From JAKZVK01 sp965237575 (GTDB taxonomy: Bacteria > Acidobacteriota > Terriglobia > Bryobacterales > UBA6623), in assembly GCA_965237575.1 (NCBI GenBank), contig CBDEGI010000004.1:62001-126000 (forward strand): a DNA stretch of 64,000 bases, in the 5' to 3' direction. This document shows positions 28,832-38,148 of this stretch, one piece after another; position 1 is the first letter of the stretch, and the number at the start of each line of letters is the position of its first letter. The position numbers were made by a program, and so were the translations under genes. The notes under the pieces were generated by a model, which was not told the origin of the DNA, ran no database searches, and saw only the letters and a list, made by a program, of their open reading frames with translations.

Positions 28832-28936
28832 TCACACGGCAAGCAGACGCTGAACCGCTTCCTGCACTAAGGTGCTGGGGCTGTAGTAGTCTGCGTGGGC
28901 GACCTTCTCGAGTTCAGAACCTAGGGTCACGTTCAT
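28832..28936 (-). CDS. short ParD-like ribbon-helix-helix protein, probably a remnant
   Basis: The 34-residue peptide MNVTLGSELEKVAHADYYSP (continuing STLVQEAVQRLLAV) resembles the N-terminal half of ParD antitoxins, with a few residues lost between strand and helix. A GAGG sequence precedes the ATG. The frame is also open upstream to 29017 with two CxxC-like cysteines. No ParE-like toxin follows on either side. It may be an orphan DNA-binding fragment or decayed. Confidence 0.4.
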   Translation of the reverse strand: MNVTLGSELEKVAHADYYSPSTLVQEAVQRLLAV

Positions 28937-29135
28937 CGGTCCCTCTTTGTAGGCAGGCGAACCGTCTCTCGTGGTTTTAGCTTGGTGCGTGTCGCCGCAC
29001 TGTAGGCACTCGGGCATGACGACCCCATCGGCACATCACGACGTAACACTTCCAGGCAACCGCGGCAATTGATTATCTTGTCCGGTGGATCAACGTCGTG
29101 CGCTATCATGCTTCACGAATCCGAGCAGCGCCTTC

Positions 29136-30551
29136 ATGGGTCGAAACATCTCCCGCCGCCAGTTTGGTTACACCGTCGCCGGTGGTGCCGCCGCTACGGC
29201 ACAGCTCGGCTTGACGTCTTGCGGCCCCGACACCCCCAGCCCACGCCGTCTCGGCGAAGTCCCGAACATCATCCTGGCCATGGCCGACGATCTCGGCTGG
29301 GGCGACACGAGCTACAACGGTCATCCAAACCTTCGCACGCCCTACCTCGATGAGATGGCTCGCACCGGACTGCGCTTCGACCGCTTCTATTCCGCCGCGC
29401 CCGTTTGCTCACCCACGCGCGGCAGTTGCCTCACCGGACGCCACCCCTACCGCTACGGAATCTTCCACGCCAATTCCGGCGATGGGCCGTCGTTCTACCC
29501 GCTGCCGCGAGAAGAGGTCACGCTCGCCGAGGTCGTCAAACCGCTCGGCTACGCCACCGGACACTTCGGCAAGTGGCACCTCGGCGACTTCGAAGGTGAG
29601 AAGAAATCAGCCCCCTCCGATCACGGCTTCGACGAATGGTTCTCGACCGTCCGCAAGGCATCGACCTACGACCCGCAGGGCTATTGGCACAACGGCGAGC
29701 CCGTTACCGACGAGCTTGAAGGCGACGACTCAGCGATCATCGTCACGCGGGCCCTCGACTTCATCGAGCGTTCCGTGGCCGAGCGGCGCCCGTTTCTGAC
29801 CGTGCTCTGGTTCCACACGCCGCACCTGCCCGTCGTCTCGAAGGGCCCTCACCAGATCATCTACAACGACCACCCCGGCGAAGAGTCCAACTACTGGGGA
29901 GCCGTCAGCGCCATGGACGAGCAACTCGGCCACCTACGCCGCGAGATGCGTCGCATGGGCGTCGCCGACAACACCATGCTCTGGTTCGCAAGCGACAACG
30001 GGCCGGAAGGCGTCGAGCAGAGCTACGAGCGTCCCGGCTCGGCGGGACCGTTTCGCGGGCGCAAGCGCAGCCTCTTCGAGGGCGGCGTCCGCGTGCCGGG
30101 GCTGCTCGAATGGCCGGCGAAGATCACCGCAGGCGCCACGAGCGACGTGCCGGTCGTGACGTCCGACTACTACCCCACGATCCTCGATGTCCTTGGCCTC
30201 GACCCCCGTATCCGACAGGGGATGCAGCCAGGCACCCAGCCTTCGCCCCTCGACGGAATCAGCCTGCTGCCGCTGATCGAAGGCGGCATGCACGAGCGCC
30301 CCCAGCCGATCGCCTTCGAAACCGACCGCCACCGCGACCGCACGCCGACCCTGGCGCTCATCGACAATCGCTACAAGCTCATTTCCAAACTCGACAGTTC
30401 GGAAGACCTACTGTTCGACCTGATCGATGATCCCGGCGAAACGAAGAACCTGGTCGGCGATCAACCACAAGTCGCCGAGGCCATGCGCAGGCAGCTTGGC
30501 GAGTGGCGCGCGTCGTGCGAGACGAGCCTGCGCGGCGATGACGATTGCTGA
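29136..30551 (+). CDS. Tat-exported lipoprotein sulfatase
   Basis: The 471-residue protein starts at the ATG at 29136. It has a twin-arginine signal, NISRRQFGYTVAGG, that ends in a possible lipobox LTSC (Cys29), suggesting anchoring. The sulfatase core has MADDLGWGD with metal-binding Asp51-Asp52 and the maturation motif CSPTRGSCLTG, in which Cys91 becomes formylglycine. ASDNGPEG supplies further metal ligands. Anaerobic or FGE-type maturation enzymes are not in the window. It should remove sulfate esters from carbohydrates or aryl compounds; the substrate cannot be told from sequence. Confidence 0.9.
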   Translation: MGRNISRRQFGYTVAGGAAATAQLGLTSCGPDTPSPRRLGEVPNIILAMADDLGWGDTSYNGHPNLRTPYLDEMARTGLRFDRFYSAAPVCSPTRGSCLTGRHPYRYGIFHANSGDGPSFYPLPREEVTLAEVVKPLGYATGHFGKWHLGDFEGEKKSAPSDHGFDEWFSTVRKASTYDPQGYWHNGEPVTDELEGDDSAIIVTRALDFIERSVAERRPFLTVLWFHTPHLPVVSKGPHQIIYNDHPGEESNYWGAVSAMDEQLGHLRREMRRMGVADNTMLWFASDNGPEGVEQSYERPGSAGPFRGRKRSLFEGGVRVPGLLEWPAKITAGATSDVPVVTSDYYPTILDVLGLDPRIRQGMQPGTQPSPLDGISLLPLIEGGMHERPQPIAFETDRHRDRTPTLALIDNRYKLISKLDSSEDLLFDLIDDPGETKNLVGDQPQVAEAMRRQLGEWRASCETSLRGDDDC

Positions 30552-30587
30552 ACAATCTGTTTCACCAAGACGGTCACGCATTGCAAT

Positions 30588-30751
30588 GTAGGGCACGGCA
30601 TGTCGTGCCCGCGCGCCGCAACACGCCGCGCAGCCGCTCGTGTAGGGGTGGACCGCTGTGTCCACCCGGCCCTTGGTAACACCAGTTGTGTCTGCTTTGA
30701 AGGTGAGAGCTGGTCCGCAGCGCCGGGGCGGACACAGCGGTCCGCCCCTAC
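30588..30751. repeat. GTAGGGG-type palindromic cluster with variant cores
   Basis: Three palindromic units lie between convergent genes: 30588-30612 (CACGGCATGTCGTG core), 30642-30667 (GTAGGGGTGGACCGCTGTG start) and 30725-30751 (GCGGACACAGCGGTCCGC core). The last two form a facing doublet. Outer ends stay GTAGGGG and CCCCTAC while the inner arms differ yet remain paired. Confidence 0.85.
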
Positions 30752-30782
30752 AACCTATCTCCCGGTAAGTTCAATCAGGTGC

Positions 30783-32015
30783 CTATCCGTCCCGGCGGGC
30801 AGCGTCCCGTAGTCGATCTCCAAGCGCCGCACCGCTCCGGCGGCTACCCATAGCACCAACGCTGTTAGGCCCAGCAACCCAAGCACCGCGGCCGCGGCTG
30901 ATGGCGGCTCGGCGGGAGCCGATCAACAAGCGGTAGGTATAGCTGCTGGTCAACTGATAGCGGTCGGTTTCCGGATCACAAAGCGGTGCACCGGGGTCGG
31001 TCGGTGCGGGCATCGGGCAAAGCGACTGTACGTAGTGCAGCACGCTAAGCTTCTGGAGCACCGACGGCAGCATACCGCTAGCTCTTGCGCCCGCCCGTCT
31101 GCCTAGCACATCCCAAAACAGAATCACAATCGCGGGCACGACCGGGTTGCGCAGCAGTAGTCCCGCGGCAAGAAAGACGCTGCCGTACCCAACGCATCCC
31201 AGCGCCGCGGCAACGGCGTACCAAAACAAATGAGACGGCCCCGATTTTATTGGGCCGCGAGGCCCTCGCGCCCCGGCCTTGTTTGACGGGCCTTGGGGAG
31301 CCTGGGTAACCATTTGGGTGACCTCCTGATTCTGCCAAAAGTTACTTACTTCCACCGCATCCTGCGGCCACAGCATCATGCCAAAGCTAACTATTGACCC
31401 ACCGGTGAAAATGAGAACGGCGGCAATCAGCCCGGCCAGGTACTTTCCCACCAACAACACTTCGCGGCGAGCCGGCGCCAGAAACCAGTAGTGCAACGTC
31501 TTGTCGAGCATCTCGCCGCGGAAGAGATTCATGAAGATACCCAAGCAGCCAAAGAAGATCGCCAGCCGCAGGTAGAAGTACTGAAAGACACCAGCAAACA
31601 CGCTGCGGTCGGTGTTGAGATCGATCAGTGGCCGGCTTGTCTTGCGTTGCAGGATGCCCGCTTCAAAGCGCAAGTCCCAGCGACTCTTGCCATCGAAGTA
31701 TTCCATCCTGCGGTAGACCTTCTTGTTGTCGTCTCTGCCCCGAGAGAAGGTATTGTCACTCAGCGGCTCCCCGGCGCTCTGCACTACCTGTTCGTCCGTG
31801 TCGCCCTCGCGAACAGCCTCCAGCAAGGCAGCACCCGTCTCGCGCCCCGCCCAACCGCTTTGATCGATTTTGATCTGCACGCCATAAACGAAGAAGATGA
31901 ATGCGGGAAACAGCGCCAACAGATACACCCAGAAGCTGCGTTTGGAGAAGAACACGCGCCGCAACTCAAGCCGCGCGATCGTCCACACCTGCCTGGCGCG
32001 CGAGGCGGCCGTCAT
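30783..32015 (-). CDS. ABC-2 type transporter permease, C-terminus frameshifted
   Basis: The 410-residue frame has an N-terminal membrane segment (RSFWVYLLALFPAFIFFVYG), a large loop, and several further hydrophobic helices typical of ABC-2 permeases. It overlaps the preceding ATPase gene as ATGA. From about residue 366 the readable sequence becomes a basic low-complexity tail. In the next frame, from about 30915 to a TAG at 30755, there is instead a proper last membrane helix (AAAAVLGLLGLTALVLWVAA) and the tail VRRLEIDYGTLPAGTDRHL. One missing base near 30909-30915 explains this. It may be a sequencing error or a real mutation. Confidence 0.82.
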   Translation of the reverse strand: MTAASRARQVWTIARLELRRVFFSKRSFWVYLLALFPAFIFFVYGVQIKIDQSGWAGRETGAALLEAVREGDTDEQVVQSAGEPLSDNTFSRGRDDNKKVYRRMEYFDGKSRWDLRFEAGILQRKTSRPLIDLNTDRSVFAGVFQYFYLRLAIFFGCLGIFMNLFRGEMLDKTLHYWFLAPARREVLLVGKYLAGLIAAVLIFTGGSIVSFGMMLWPQDAVEVSNFWQNQEVTQMVTQAPQGPSNKAGARGPRGPIKSGPSHLFWYAVAAALGCVGYGSVFLAAGLLLRNPVVPAIVILFWDVLGRRAGARASGMLPSVLQKLSVLHYVQSLCPMPAPTDPGAPLCDPETDRYQLTSSYTYRLLIGSRRAAISRGRGAWVAGPNSVGAMGSRRSGAALGDRLRDAARRDG

Positions 32016-32944
32016 TCGCCGCCTCCGATCAGGTACTGGTAGAGCGCGTCCACGTCCTCGTCGACAGCCATGACTTTCTCGACCGTGTGTCCGGCGAGCG
32101 AGATGCGGGTCAGTGCGCGGGAGAACTCCGTCCGGTTGCGCGTCATCACCACCAAGCCCAAGCGGTCGTCGTGAACTTTGATCTGCGCAATGTGATCCTG
32201 CTCAAACAGCAATGCCGCGATGCGCGACGCGTCACGGCAGCGGATCACGAACTGGCTGGGGTGTTCGTGAATCTCTTCGCGCACGCTGCGGACTTGCCCC
32301 TCCGCGACGATCATGCCGTTGGCAATGAGGATGACCTGATCGGAAATCACGTCCACCTCTTGCAGTACATGGCTCGACAGAACCACGTGCCGGCCTTCGG
32401 CACCAAACTCCTTGAAGAGCGAGATCGTTTCGGCGCGGACAAGCGGGTCGAGACCATTGAGCGGCTCATCAAGCACAAGAACCTCGGGATCGTGCGCGAT
32501 GGCCTGCGCCAGGCGTACGCGCTGCCGCATCCCCTTGGAATAAGCAGCGACCTTGCGATGGGCGGCCTCCGTCAGACCCACTTGCTCCAGTGCTTTCCAA
32601 GTACGCTCGGCGGCTTCGGCCGGCGGGCAGCCGTTGAGCGCCAGGCCGGTTGAAACGAAAGCGAAACCGGTGACGCCTCGCGGAGCTGCGTCATACTGCG
32701 TCGCGTAGCCCGTGATACGCATCAGGCGCTCGGGGTCGCGCGGCGACAGGCCGCGGACGCTGATGGTCCCGCAGTAGGGATGAATCAGTCCCGCCATGAG
32801 ATTCATCAGCGTGGTCTTACCGGAGCCGTTGGGCCCGACAAGGCTGGTAATGCCTGGGGGGATCCGCAGCGTAACGCGATTGATGCCAAGGACTTCGCCG
32901 TAGAACTTCGAGACGTCGTCGAAGACGATCTCCGGTTGCGTCAC
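32012..32944 (-). CDS. ABC transporter ATP-binding protein
   Basis: The 310-residue ATPase has Walker A GPNGSGKTT, a signature-like YSKGMRQRV, and Walker B VLVLDEP followed by a D-loop NGLD. The C-terminal 70 residues form the regulatory extension common to drug/antibiotic-type ABC-2 ATPases. The GTG at 32944 is chosen because homology begins there (QPEIVFDDVSKFYG) and because it overlaps the preceding permease stop. Longer upstream frames are antisense noise. It probably drives the permease that follows it. Confidence 0.88.
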   Translation of the reverse strand: MTQPEIVFDDVSKFYGEVLGINRVTLRIPPGITSLVGPNGSGKTTLMNLMAGLIHPYCGTISVRGLSPRDPERLMRITGYATQYDAAPRGVTGFAFVSTGLALNGCPPAEAAERTWKALEQVGLTEAAHRKVAAYSKGMRQRVRLAQAIAHDPEVLVLDEPLNGLDPLVRAETISLFKEFGAEGRHVVLSSHVLQEVDVISDQVILIANGMIVAEGQVRSVREEIHEHPSQFVIRCRDASRIAALLFEQDHIAQIKVHDDRLGLVVMTRNRTEFSRALTRISLAGHTVEKVMAVDEDVDALYQYLIGGGE

Positions 32945-33801
32945 GAGATGATCTCCACCGGCCGCAGCTTGCGCTCGAGCACCAAGATCATCACAGCCGC
33001 CATGGCCCCGATCGAAACAAGACACGCGCCCGCACCCGGTCCCGACATCGCTTCGGCCCCGAGCATGGAGCGCCAAATCTGATTCATCGCATGCGACGGA
33101 TTGAAAATCACCGCCCATTGGACCCGCAAGACCTGGTTCGCAAACGTCGTCGCGCCGGCGAGAACGAAGAACACGCCCACCACCAAAGCCCCCGCGACCA
33201 TGCGCCACCGGACCCATGCCGAGCTCGCCATCGCGATCAGACTCACCACCAAGATCCACAGCAGGAAGCCGAAGAACAGCCCCACCCCAAGCATCCAGTT
33301 CCGGGCAAACCAGCTCCAGCCCGCCATGCCCGACTGCAATCCGAAAAGCAACAGCCCCGGAATCCAGGTCACCGGCGAAAGCACGCCGGCCAGCACCAAC
33401 ATGCGCGTGATCACATAATCCGCACGCGACAGCGGACGGCTGAAGTAGAGCGCCAACCCGCCGTTGGCGAGGTCGGGGGCGATCAAGCCCGGTCCGGCGA
33501 ACGCCGCCAAGATCACCGCGAACGTCGCTTGGACGTTCATGAAGTTCACGAAGAACTCGCTGTCGATACGCACGAAATCCGCCAGCTCCGGATCGAACCC
33601 GGCCAGCAACTCGCTCTGATTCGACAGGTAGACGAAGGAAAGGCAGGCCACCGGCCAGAACAGAGCAACCATGAAGATCTTCGAGATCAGCCGCTCCTGC
33701 ATCAGCCCCTGCCAGGCGAACCTGGGCAGCCACACCAACCGCGTCCAACGCCCGGTGAGAGGGCCTTGATATCGCTGATAGCCGCGTTTATGGACGGCCA
33801 T
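32941..33801 (-). CDS. ABC-2 type transporter permease
   Basis: The 286-residue protein has six predicted membrane segments, among them ISKIFMVALFWPVACLSFVYL, SWFARNWMLGVGLFFGFLL and MVAGALVVGVFFVLAGAT. The phrase GPGLIAPDLANGGLALYFSRPLSR is typical of ABC-2 permeases of the export type. It overlaps the ATPase genes on both sides, so all four genes are translationally linked. No signal peptide is expected. Confidence 0.85.
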   Translation of the reverse strand: MAVHKRGYQRYQGPLTGRWTRLVWLPRFAWQGLMQERLISKIFMVALFWPVACLSFVYLSNQSELLAGFDPELADFVRIDSEFFVNFMNVQATFAVILAAFAGPGLIAPDLANGGLALYFSRPLSRADYVITRMLVLAGVLSPVTWIPGLLLFGLQSGMAGWSWFARNWMLGVGLFFGFLLWILVVSLIAMASSAWVRWRMVAGALVVGVFFVLAGATTFANQVLRVQWAVIFNPSHAMNQIWRSMLGAEAMSGPGAGACLVSIGAMAAVMILVLERKLRPVEIIS

Positions 33802-34771
33802 CGGTGGTCACCTCCGCGGGGGCGGCTTCGCCGGGCGTGTGCTGCAAGTGGCCGACGGCCTTGAGGAAAATCTCCTCGAGCGTGTCCCGGCGATGCGTGA
33901 GGTGATGCACGTCAAGCCCTTCTTGGGCGACCAGCTTCCAGATGACGTCCATCTCCACTGCCGGTGGCAACACGATCCGCCAACGTCCGCCTCCCTCGGT
34001 GACGCCCTCGGCGTCGTGTTCTCGTAGCGCCTCGGCGAACCCACCGTCGTCGCCCGAGACTTCGAGTTCGACAAAACGCCGGTTGGCGCGGCGCTCCTCT
34101 TCGAGGTTGGCGTGATGTACGATGCGGCCGTCTTTGAGGATGACCACCTCGTCGCAGACCTCTTCGACATCACGCAACAGGTGCGAACACAGCACCACGC
34201 TCATCCCATGCTGCTCCTTCATTTCGCGCACCAGTTTCAACATGCGGGCGCGCGCGGCGGGGTCCAAACCGTTCGTCGGTTCGTCGAGAATCACCAACTC
34301 CGGACCATGTAAGACAGCCTGCGCCAGCTTCGCCATCTGCTTCATGCCGAGCGAATACGTCCCCAGCGTGCGGTAGCGAGCCTCCCCGAGACCGACGTGA
34401 AACAGAAGCTCGTGGGCTTTCTCGAGCGCGGCGCGCGGCGGCAGTCCCGAAACCTCCCCCATCACCCGCAGAAAACGAACGGCGGTCATCTCCGCGACGA
34501 AGGCATCATTCTCGGGCATGTAACCGAGCCGGGCTTTCACATCGCGGTTCTGCGTATGGCAGTCGAAGCCCAGGACGCGAGCGGACCCGCCCGAGGCCCG
34601 ATGAAAGCCAAGCAACGCTAGAATCAGGGTCGACTTCCCGGCCCCGTTCGGGCCCAGCAGTCCGATCGCTTTGCCGGCCCCGGCAACGCCCAGGTCACAG
34701 GAAATGTCTGTGAGAATCTCACGGCGCCCGAGCTTGACGCTCAGGTTCTCGAGTGCAATGACCGGTATCAT
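33788..34771 (-). CDS. ABC transporter ATP-binding protein
   Basis: The 327-residue ATPase has Walker A GPNGAGKST, signature YSLGMKQMAKLAQ (an LSGGQ variant, as in ABC-2 export ATPases), and Walker B LVILDEPTNGLDP. The C-terminal part is a longer accessory region. It starts nine bases after the large anti-sigma gene, and overlaps the next permease by 14 bases. This ties the transporter to the sigma-factor operon. Confidence 0.88.
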   Translation of the reverse strand: MIPVIALENLSVKLGRREILTDISCDLGVAGAGKAIGLLGPNGAGKSTLILALLGFHRASGGSARVLGFDCHTQNRDVKARLGYMPENDAFVAEMTAVRFLRVMGEVSGLPPRAALEKAHELLFHVGLGEARYRTLGTYSLGMKQMAKLAQAVLHGPELVILDEPTNGLDPAARARMLKLVREMKEQHGMSVVLCSHLLRDVEEVCDEVVILKDGRIVHHANLEEERRANRRFVELEVSGDDGGFAEALREHDAEGVTEGGGRWRIVLPPAVEMDVIWKLVAQEGLDVHHLTHRRDTLEEIFLKAVGHLQHTPGEAAPAEVTTDGRP

Positions 34772-34780
34772 GACGCGGCG

Positions 34781-37312
34781 CTACAAACGCTCCGCTTGCT
34801 GTACGCCGCTTCCACTTTGATTGGCACCCTGATCGGCGCCTTGGTTGAGATGAACGCTTCCACCGACCAGCAGCATATCCAGCAGCCAGCTCGTTAGTCG
34901 AGTACGGCTCGTGGCACGGATTTGTTCCGCCTCCCCATCCACGACGACAAGCACGGGCTCTCGGCTGCCCATTAGTTTTTCGATCGCCGGGCTCGCGACC
35001 AGCGAAGCAAGGTCTGCTAAGACTCCGTTGGTATTGAACCAGAAGAACCCCGAGTGGTGCAGGCTCGACGTGGCCGGAAACCGCTGCTGGAAGCCGGCAG
35101 TGTGGATCAGCGGCGAGCCCGACTCGCGAATCGCGATGGCCCGCGCGGCCACCGCCCGATCCGTCGATGCAACCAGATAGCCGCGGTCGTAGGTCCAATG
35201 AAGAGTCATCGGTTCCGAACCGGTTGATATCGATTGCCAGTCACGGCCGTTGACCGTCTCCCGTGACAGGGTCAACTGAGCTTGCTCCGGGTCCAAGCTG
35301 GCGTTGTACGACTCGACCAACCGGCGAGCCGTTTCATCCAGGGCGCCCGGGTTGACCGCTTCGAAGGCAACCACCCAGCCCGGCACGGGTACCGAAGGAC
35401 GTTCGACAGCAAAGGTAACGTCCGTGCCGAGGGAGTCCGCAATGTCGAGACCAATGTTGACGCCCGTCTCCGCCTCGAACTTTCGCAACTCTTCGGCGAA
35501 CTCGCTGTCTTCACCCACCGCCGAAAGGATCTCGTCGAAAGCCTGGCGCGCATCGCCAACGGATGCCGAAGCCACAGCCACCGCTTCGCTCGAAACATAT
35601 TCCGCCGAGCCCGCTGGCCCCGGGGATGCAAGCCACGAGGCCATCCCCGTGCGCGACTCACGGAAGGAAAGCGTCGCTTCATTCCCCCGAGTGTTGCCAT
35701 CCGAACGCTGCTCGAAGAACAGATAGTTCATCGAGGAAACTCCAAGAATCTCGGCTTCCTCGCCGATTCCCTGCACGTCCGAGCCGAGCGTTGCGACATC
35801 GATGCCGGCCAGCCAACTGACACCGCCTTGGTAGCGGCCGGCGATCTCCGCGGCAAAAAGCGAAGACGCCCCGCCACCGAGGGCCGCGGACATCGCGGCG
35901 AGGTGCTCGGCGCTGTCAGAGATCAGCAGCAGACCATCCCCGATCTGGTGGTAAATCTCCTCTTCGCCCGCGACGTTGCTGATCGCAGTTCGCAGATTGT
36001 CCTCACGCCCCGCTTGCACCTCCGCCAGCAACAGCGGAATCACCCCATCACTTTCCTCGGCGGCCGGATCCAACGCGAAGACGCACACCACCTCCTCACC
36101 CAGCAGCGGTGTAATCGCTTGGACGCGGTCCAGCGTCTTCCGCAACTCCTGGCCATGTTCGGACGACCACCACTCGTCGAGCTCAGCGCTATCACGCGTG
36201 CTGCGCTTCACAAGCGAAAGGGCCTCGCGGATCGTGCCGTGCAGATTTGGGATGGCGAAATAGACTTGTGCTCCCGCGGGCAGGTAGCGCAGCAACCGTG
36301 CTTCGGTGCGTAGCCCCGGCCCGGGCATCTCGGCAAGGTCTTCCTCAATCTGAATAAACTCAGCCAGCAGCGCGTAGTACTTCTCCGCGTCCTCGGTCCA
36401 GGAGATCGCCTGCTCGATACCGACCGAATCGAGGGTCGCATGAGAAGCCGCCTGGTCCCCGGCCCCGAGCACGCTCGTCGAGCCCGGCTGCGAAACCTCG
36501 ACCGAACCCTCGACAACCGAAACCAGCGAGCCGGCCGTTGCACTCGATACGGCAAACACCGTCCCTTTCACTGAAGCAATCGAATCGCGGGTGACGACAC
36601 GGAGGTGGCCTCGCCGTTGCTTGGCGGCTTCGATCAACACATCGCCGTAACCGAGACGGACGGTTTGACCGCTCCAGGCCGCGTGCAGCGAAAGCTCCGT
36701 GCGCTGGTTCATCTCGACCCGCGAGCCGTCGGCCAGTGCAAGCGTTGCACGGGCGCCCGCGGGGGTTCGCACCACGTCGTTTTCGAACAGTTCGGCGCCC
36801 GGCGTCAGCGTGCCCTGTGGGAGCCGGTAGACATCGCCCGAAACAGAAACGACGGTGGCTCGAGAGCCCGACGGGGCCAGTGCCCTGTCGATCGGATCGC
36901 GTCCCAGATAGAGCGCCGCCAAGACGACGCCGGCGGCGACGGCCCAGCGCGTCCAGCCGGACCATTGCGAGCCCAAGCGTCGCGGCATCGCGACCACCCG
37001 CGCCTTGCCGTTCGCGTCGGCCCCACCGGTCACTTCCAGCCCAACCGTCACTTCCGCCCCACGTTCCACTTCAGCTACTGCGTGGCGGCATGCGGGGCAG
37101 CGCGCAAGGTGATCCTCGATTAAGAGGAGCCGCGACTCCGCGAGCCCGCCCTCGAGGTAAGCCGCGAAGTCCGGCCGGAACTCGGTGCACGCGAGCGAGC
37201 CGGAGCCCTCCAGTCGCTGCCAAACACGCTCGCGCGCGGCCGCGGCCTGCTCGGGCGGGACGTTCTCTTCCCGCATTTCCTTCAGCAGTTGATCAAAGTT
37301 TTCTTCCGTCAT
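34781..37312 (-). CDS. large anti-sigma factor: zinc finger, FecR domain and DUF3352-like region
   Basis: The 843-residue protein has a zf-HC2 anti-sigma domain (ligands Cys42, His68, Cys72, Cys75 in EDHLARCPACR), a membrane helix at about 113-137, and a FecR-like domain (about 140-280, with GDVYRLPQGTLTPGAELFEN and SIASVKGTVFAVSSATAG in outline). About 500 residues of a beta-rich region resembling DUF3352 follow. It lies 25 bases after the ECF sigma gene, so it should hold that sigma factor at the membrane. The outer part would sense an extracytoplasmic signal. Ordinary zf-HC2/FecR anti-sigmas are far shorter, so the long sensor region is the unusual part; the DUF3352 match is tentative. Confidence 0.8.
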   Translation of the reverse strand: MTEENFDQLLKEMREENVPPEQAAAARERVWQRLEGSGSLACTEFRPDFAAYLEGGLAESRLLLIEDHLARCPACRHAVAEVERGAEVTVGLEVTGGADANGKARVVAMPRRLGSQWSGWTRWAVAAGVVLAALYLGRDPIDRALAPSGSRATVVSVSGDVYRLPQGTLTPGAELFENDVVRTPAGARATLALADGSRVEMNQRTELSLHAAWSGQTVRLGYGDVLIEAAKQRRGHLRVVTRDSIASVKGTVFAVSSATAGSLVSVVEGSVEVSQPGSTSVLGAGDQAASHATLDSVGIEQAISWTEDAEKYYALLAEFIQIEEDLAEMPGPGLRTEARLLRYLPAGAQVYFAIPNLHGTIREALSLVKRSTRDSAELDEWWSSEHGQELRKTLDRVQAITPLLGEEVVCVFALDPAAEESDGVIPLLLAEVQAGREDNLRTAISNVAGEEEIYHQIGDGLLLISDSAEHLAAMSAALGGGASSLFAAEIAGRYQGGVSWLAGIDVATLGSDVQGIGEEAEILGVSSMNYLFFEQRSDGNTRGNEATLSFRESRTGMASWLASPGPAGSAEYVSSEAVAVASASVGDARQAFDEILSAVGEDSEFAEELRKFEAETGVNIGLDIADSLGTDVTFAVERPSVPVPGWVVAFEAVNPGALDETARRLVESYNASLDPEQAQLTLSRETVNGRDWQSISTGSEPMTLHWTYDRGYLVASTDRAVAARAIAIRESGSPLIHTAGFQQRFPATSSLHHSGFFWFNTNGVLADLASLVASPAIEKLMGSREPVLVVVDGEAEQIRATSRTRLTSWLLDMLLVGGSVHLNQGADQGANQSGSGVQQAERL

Positions 37313-37337
37313 CTTGTGGCTCCTTCAACTGGCTCCC

Positions 37338-37907
37338 TCACTGGCTCAATTCTTTCCGCAGGACAGCCCGAATACGGTGGAGACGGCTCGCAACCGTTCC
37401 ACGCTCAAGATTCATCAGGCCGGCCAACTCTTCGTAGGAGTAGCCTTCCAGGTAACAGAGGACGAACAACTCCGCATCCGCGACCGGAATCTTGGCCAAA
37501 GCCCGCCGCAGCCGCTCCTTTAGCAGCACCGAGATCTGATGGCCGCCCCGATTTTGAGGGACGGCCCGATTTTGAGCGGCGCCATAGTCGCGGCCTTCTT
37601 CCATCTGCACTTGCGGCAACACGGCTTTCCGGCGCAAAAGATCGATCGAAGCATTCGTGGCGGCACGGCGCAGGTAGCCCTCGGGAGATCTCTCGGGATC
37701 AAGCACGAGACGGTTATCAAAGATGCGCAGAAACACGTTCTGCAAGACATCCTCGGCGTCGGCCGGATTGCCCGTCACCCGAAGCGCCGCGCGATAAACG
37801 CTCTCGGAGTAGCGCTCGTAGAGGTCCTGAAATCCCTGTGTGAGAGTCACAGCAAACGGCTCGACCGCCATCGCAACACTGGCTGTTTCCATTGTGACCG
37901 TCCTCAT
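37338..37907 (-). CDS. ECF RNA polymerase sigma factor
   Basis: The 189-residue protein has sigma-70 region 2 (YRAALRVTGNPADAEDVLQN and VFLRIF) and region 4 (AELFVLCYLEGYSYEELAGL then a helix-turn-helix ending RLHRIRAVLRKEL). The linker between them is long. It carries two tandem copies of GCCCGATTTTGAG in reverse, encoding NRAVPQNRG. It heads the minus-strand operon with its anti-sigma and the ABC-2 transporter, so it likely regulates that operon itself. The ATG at 37907 is one choice; ATGs at 37892 and 37871 are possible. Confidence 0.9.
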   Translation of the reverse strand: MRTVTMETASVAMAVEPFAVTLTQGFQDLYERYSESVYRAALRVTGNPADAEDVLQNVFLRIFDNRLVLDPERSPEGYLRRAATNASIDLLRRKAVLPQVQMEEGRDYGAAQNRAVPQNRGGHQISVLLKERLRRALAKIPVADAELFVLCYLEGYSYEELAGLMNLERGTVASRLHRIRAVLRKELSQ

Positions 37908-37984
37908 TGGCTATACGCAGCACGAGGCGAATTAATTCTGTGGCCGGAAAAGTTTCTTGGACCCGCCATTTTCCGTGCGGTCAA

Positions 37985-38010
37985 GTAGGGGCACGGCATG
38001 CTGTGCCCGC
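37985..38010. repeat. GTAGGGG-type palindromic repeat, single copy
   Basis: GTAGGGGCACGGCATGCTG is followed by TGCCCGC, a near-perfect palindrome. It lies in the shared region between the divergent sigma-factor operon and the second PSCyt1 gene. Confidence 0.85.
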
Positions 38011-38148
38011 GCCACGAATCGTTATCTGGTCCGGGGTATCGGAGCCCTGCCCAAGCGGTCCACCGAATCCACTACCCTCCCGTCTTGCCAGCCTTGCGGC
38101 CCTATAATGGAGGGCGATGAGTTCCGCGTGTCCACCTAACCACCGACG

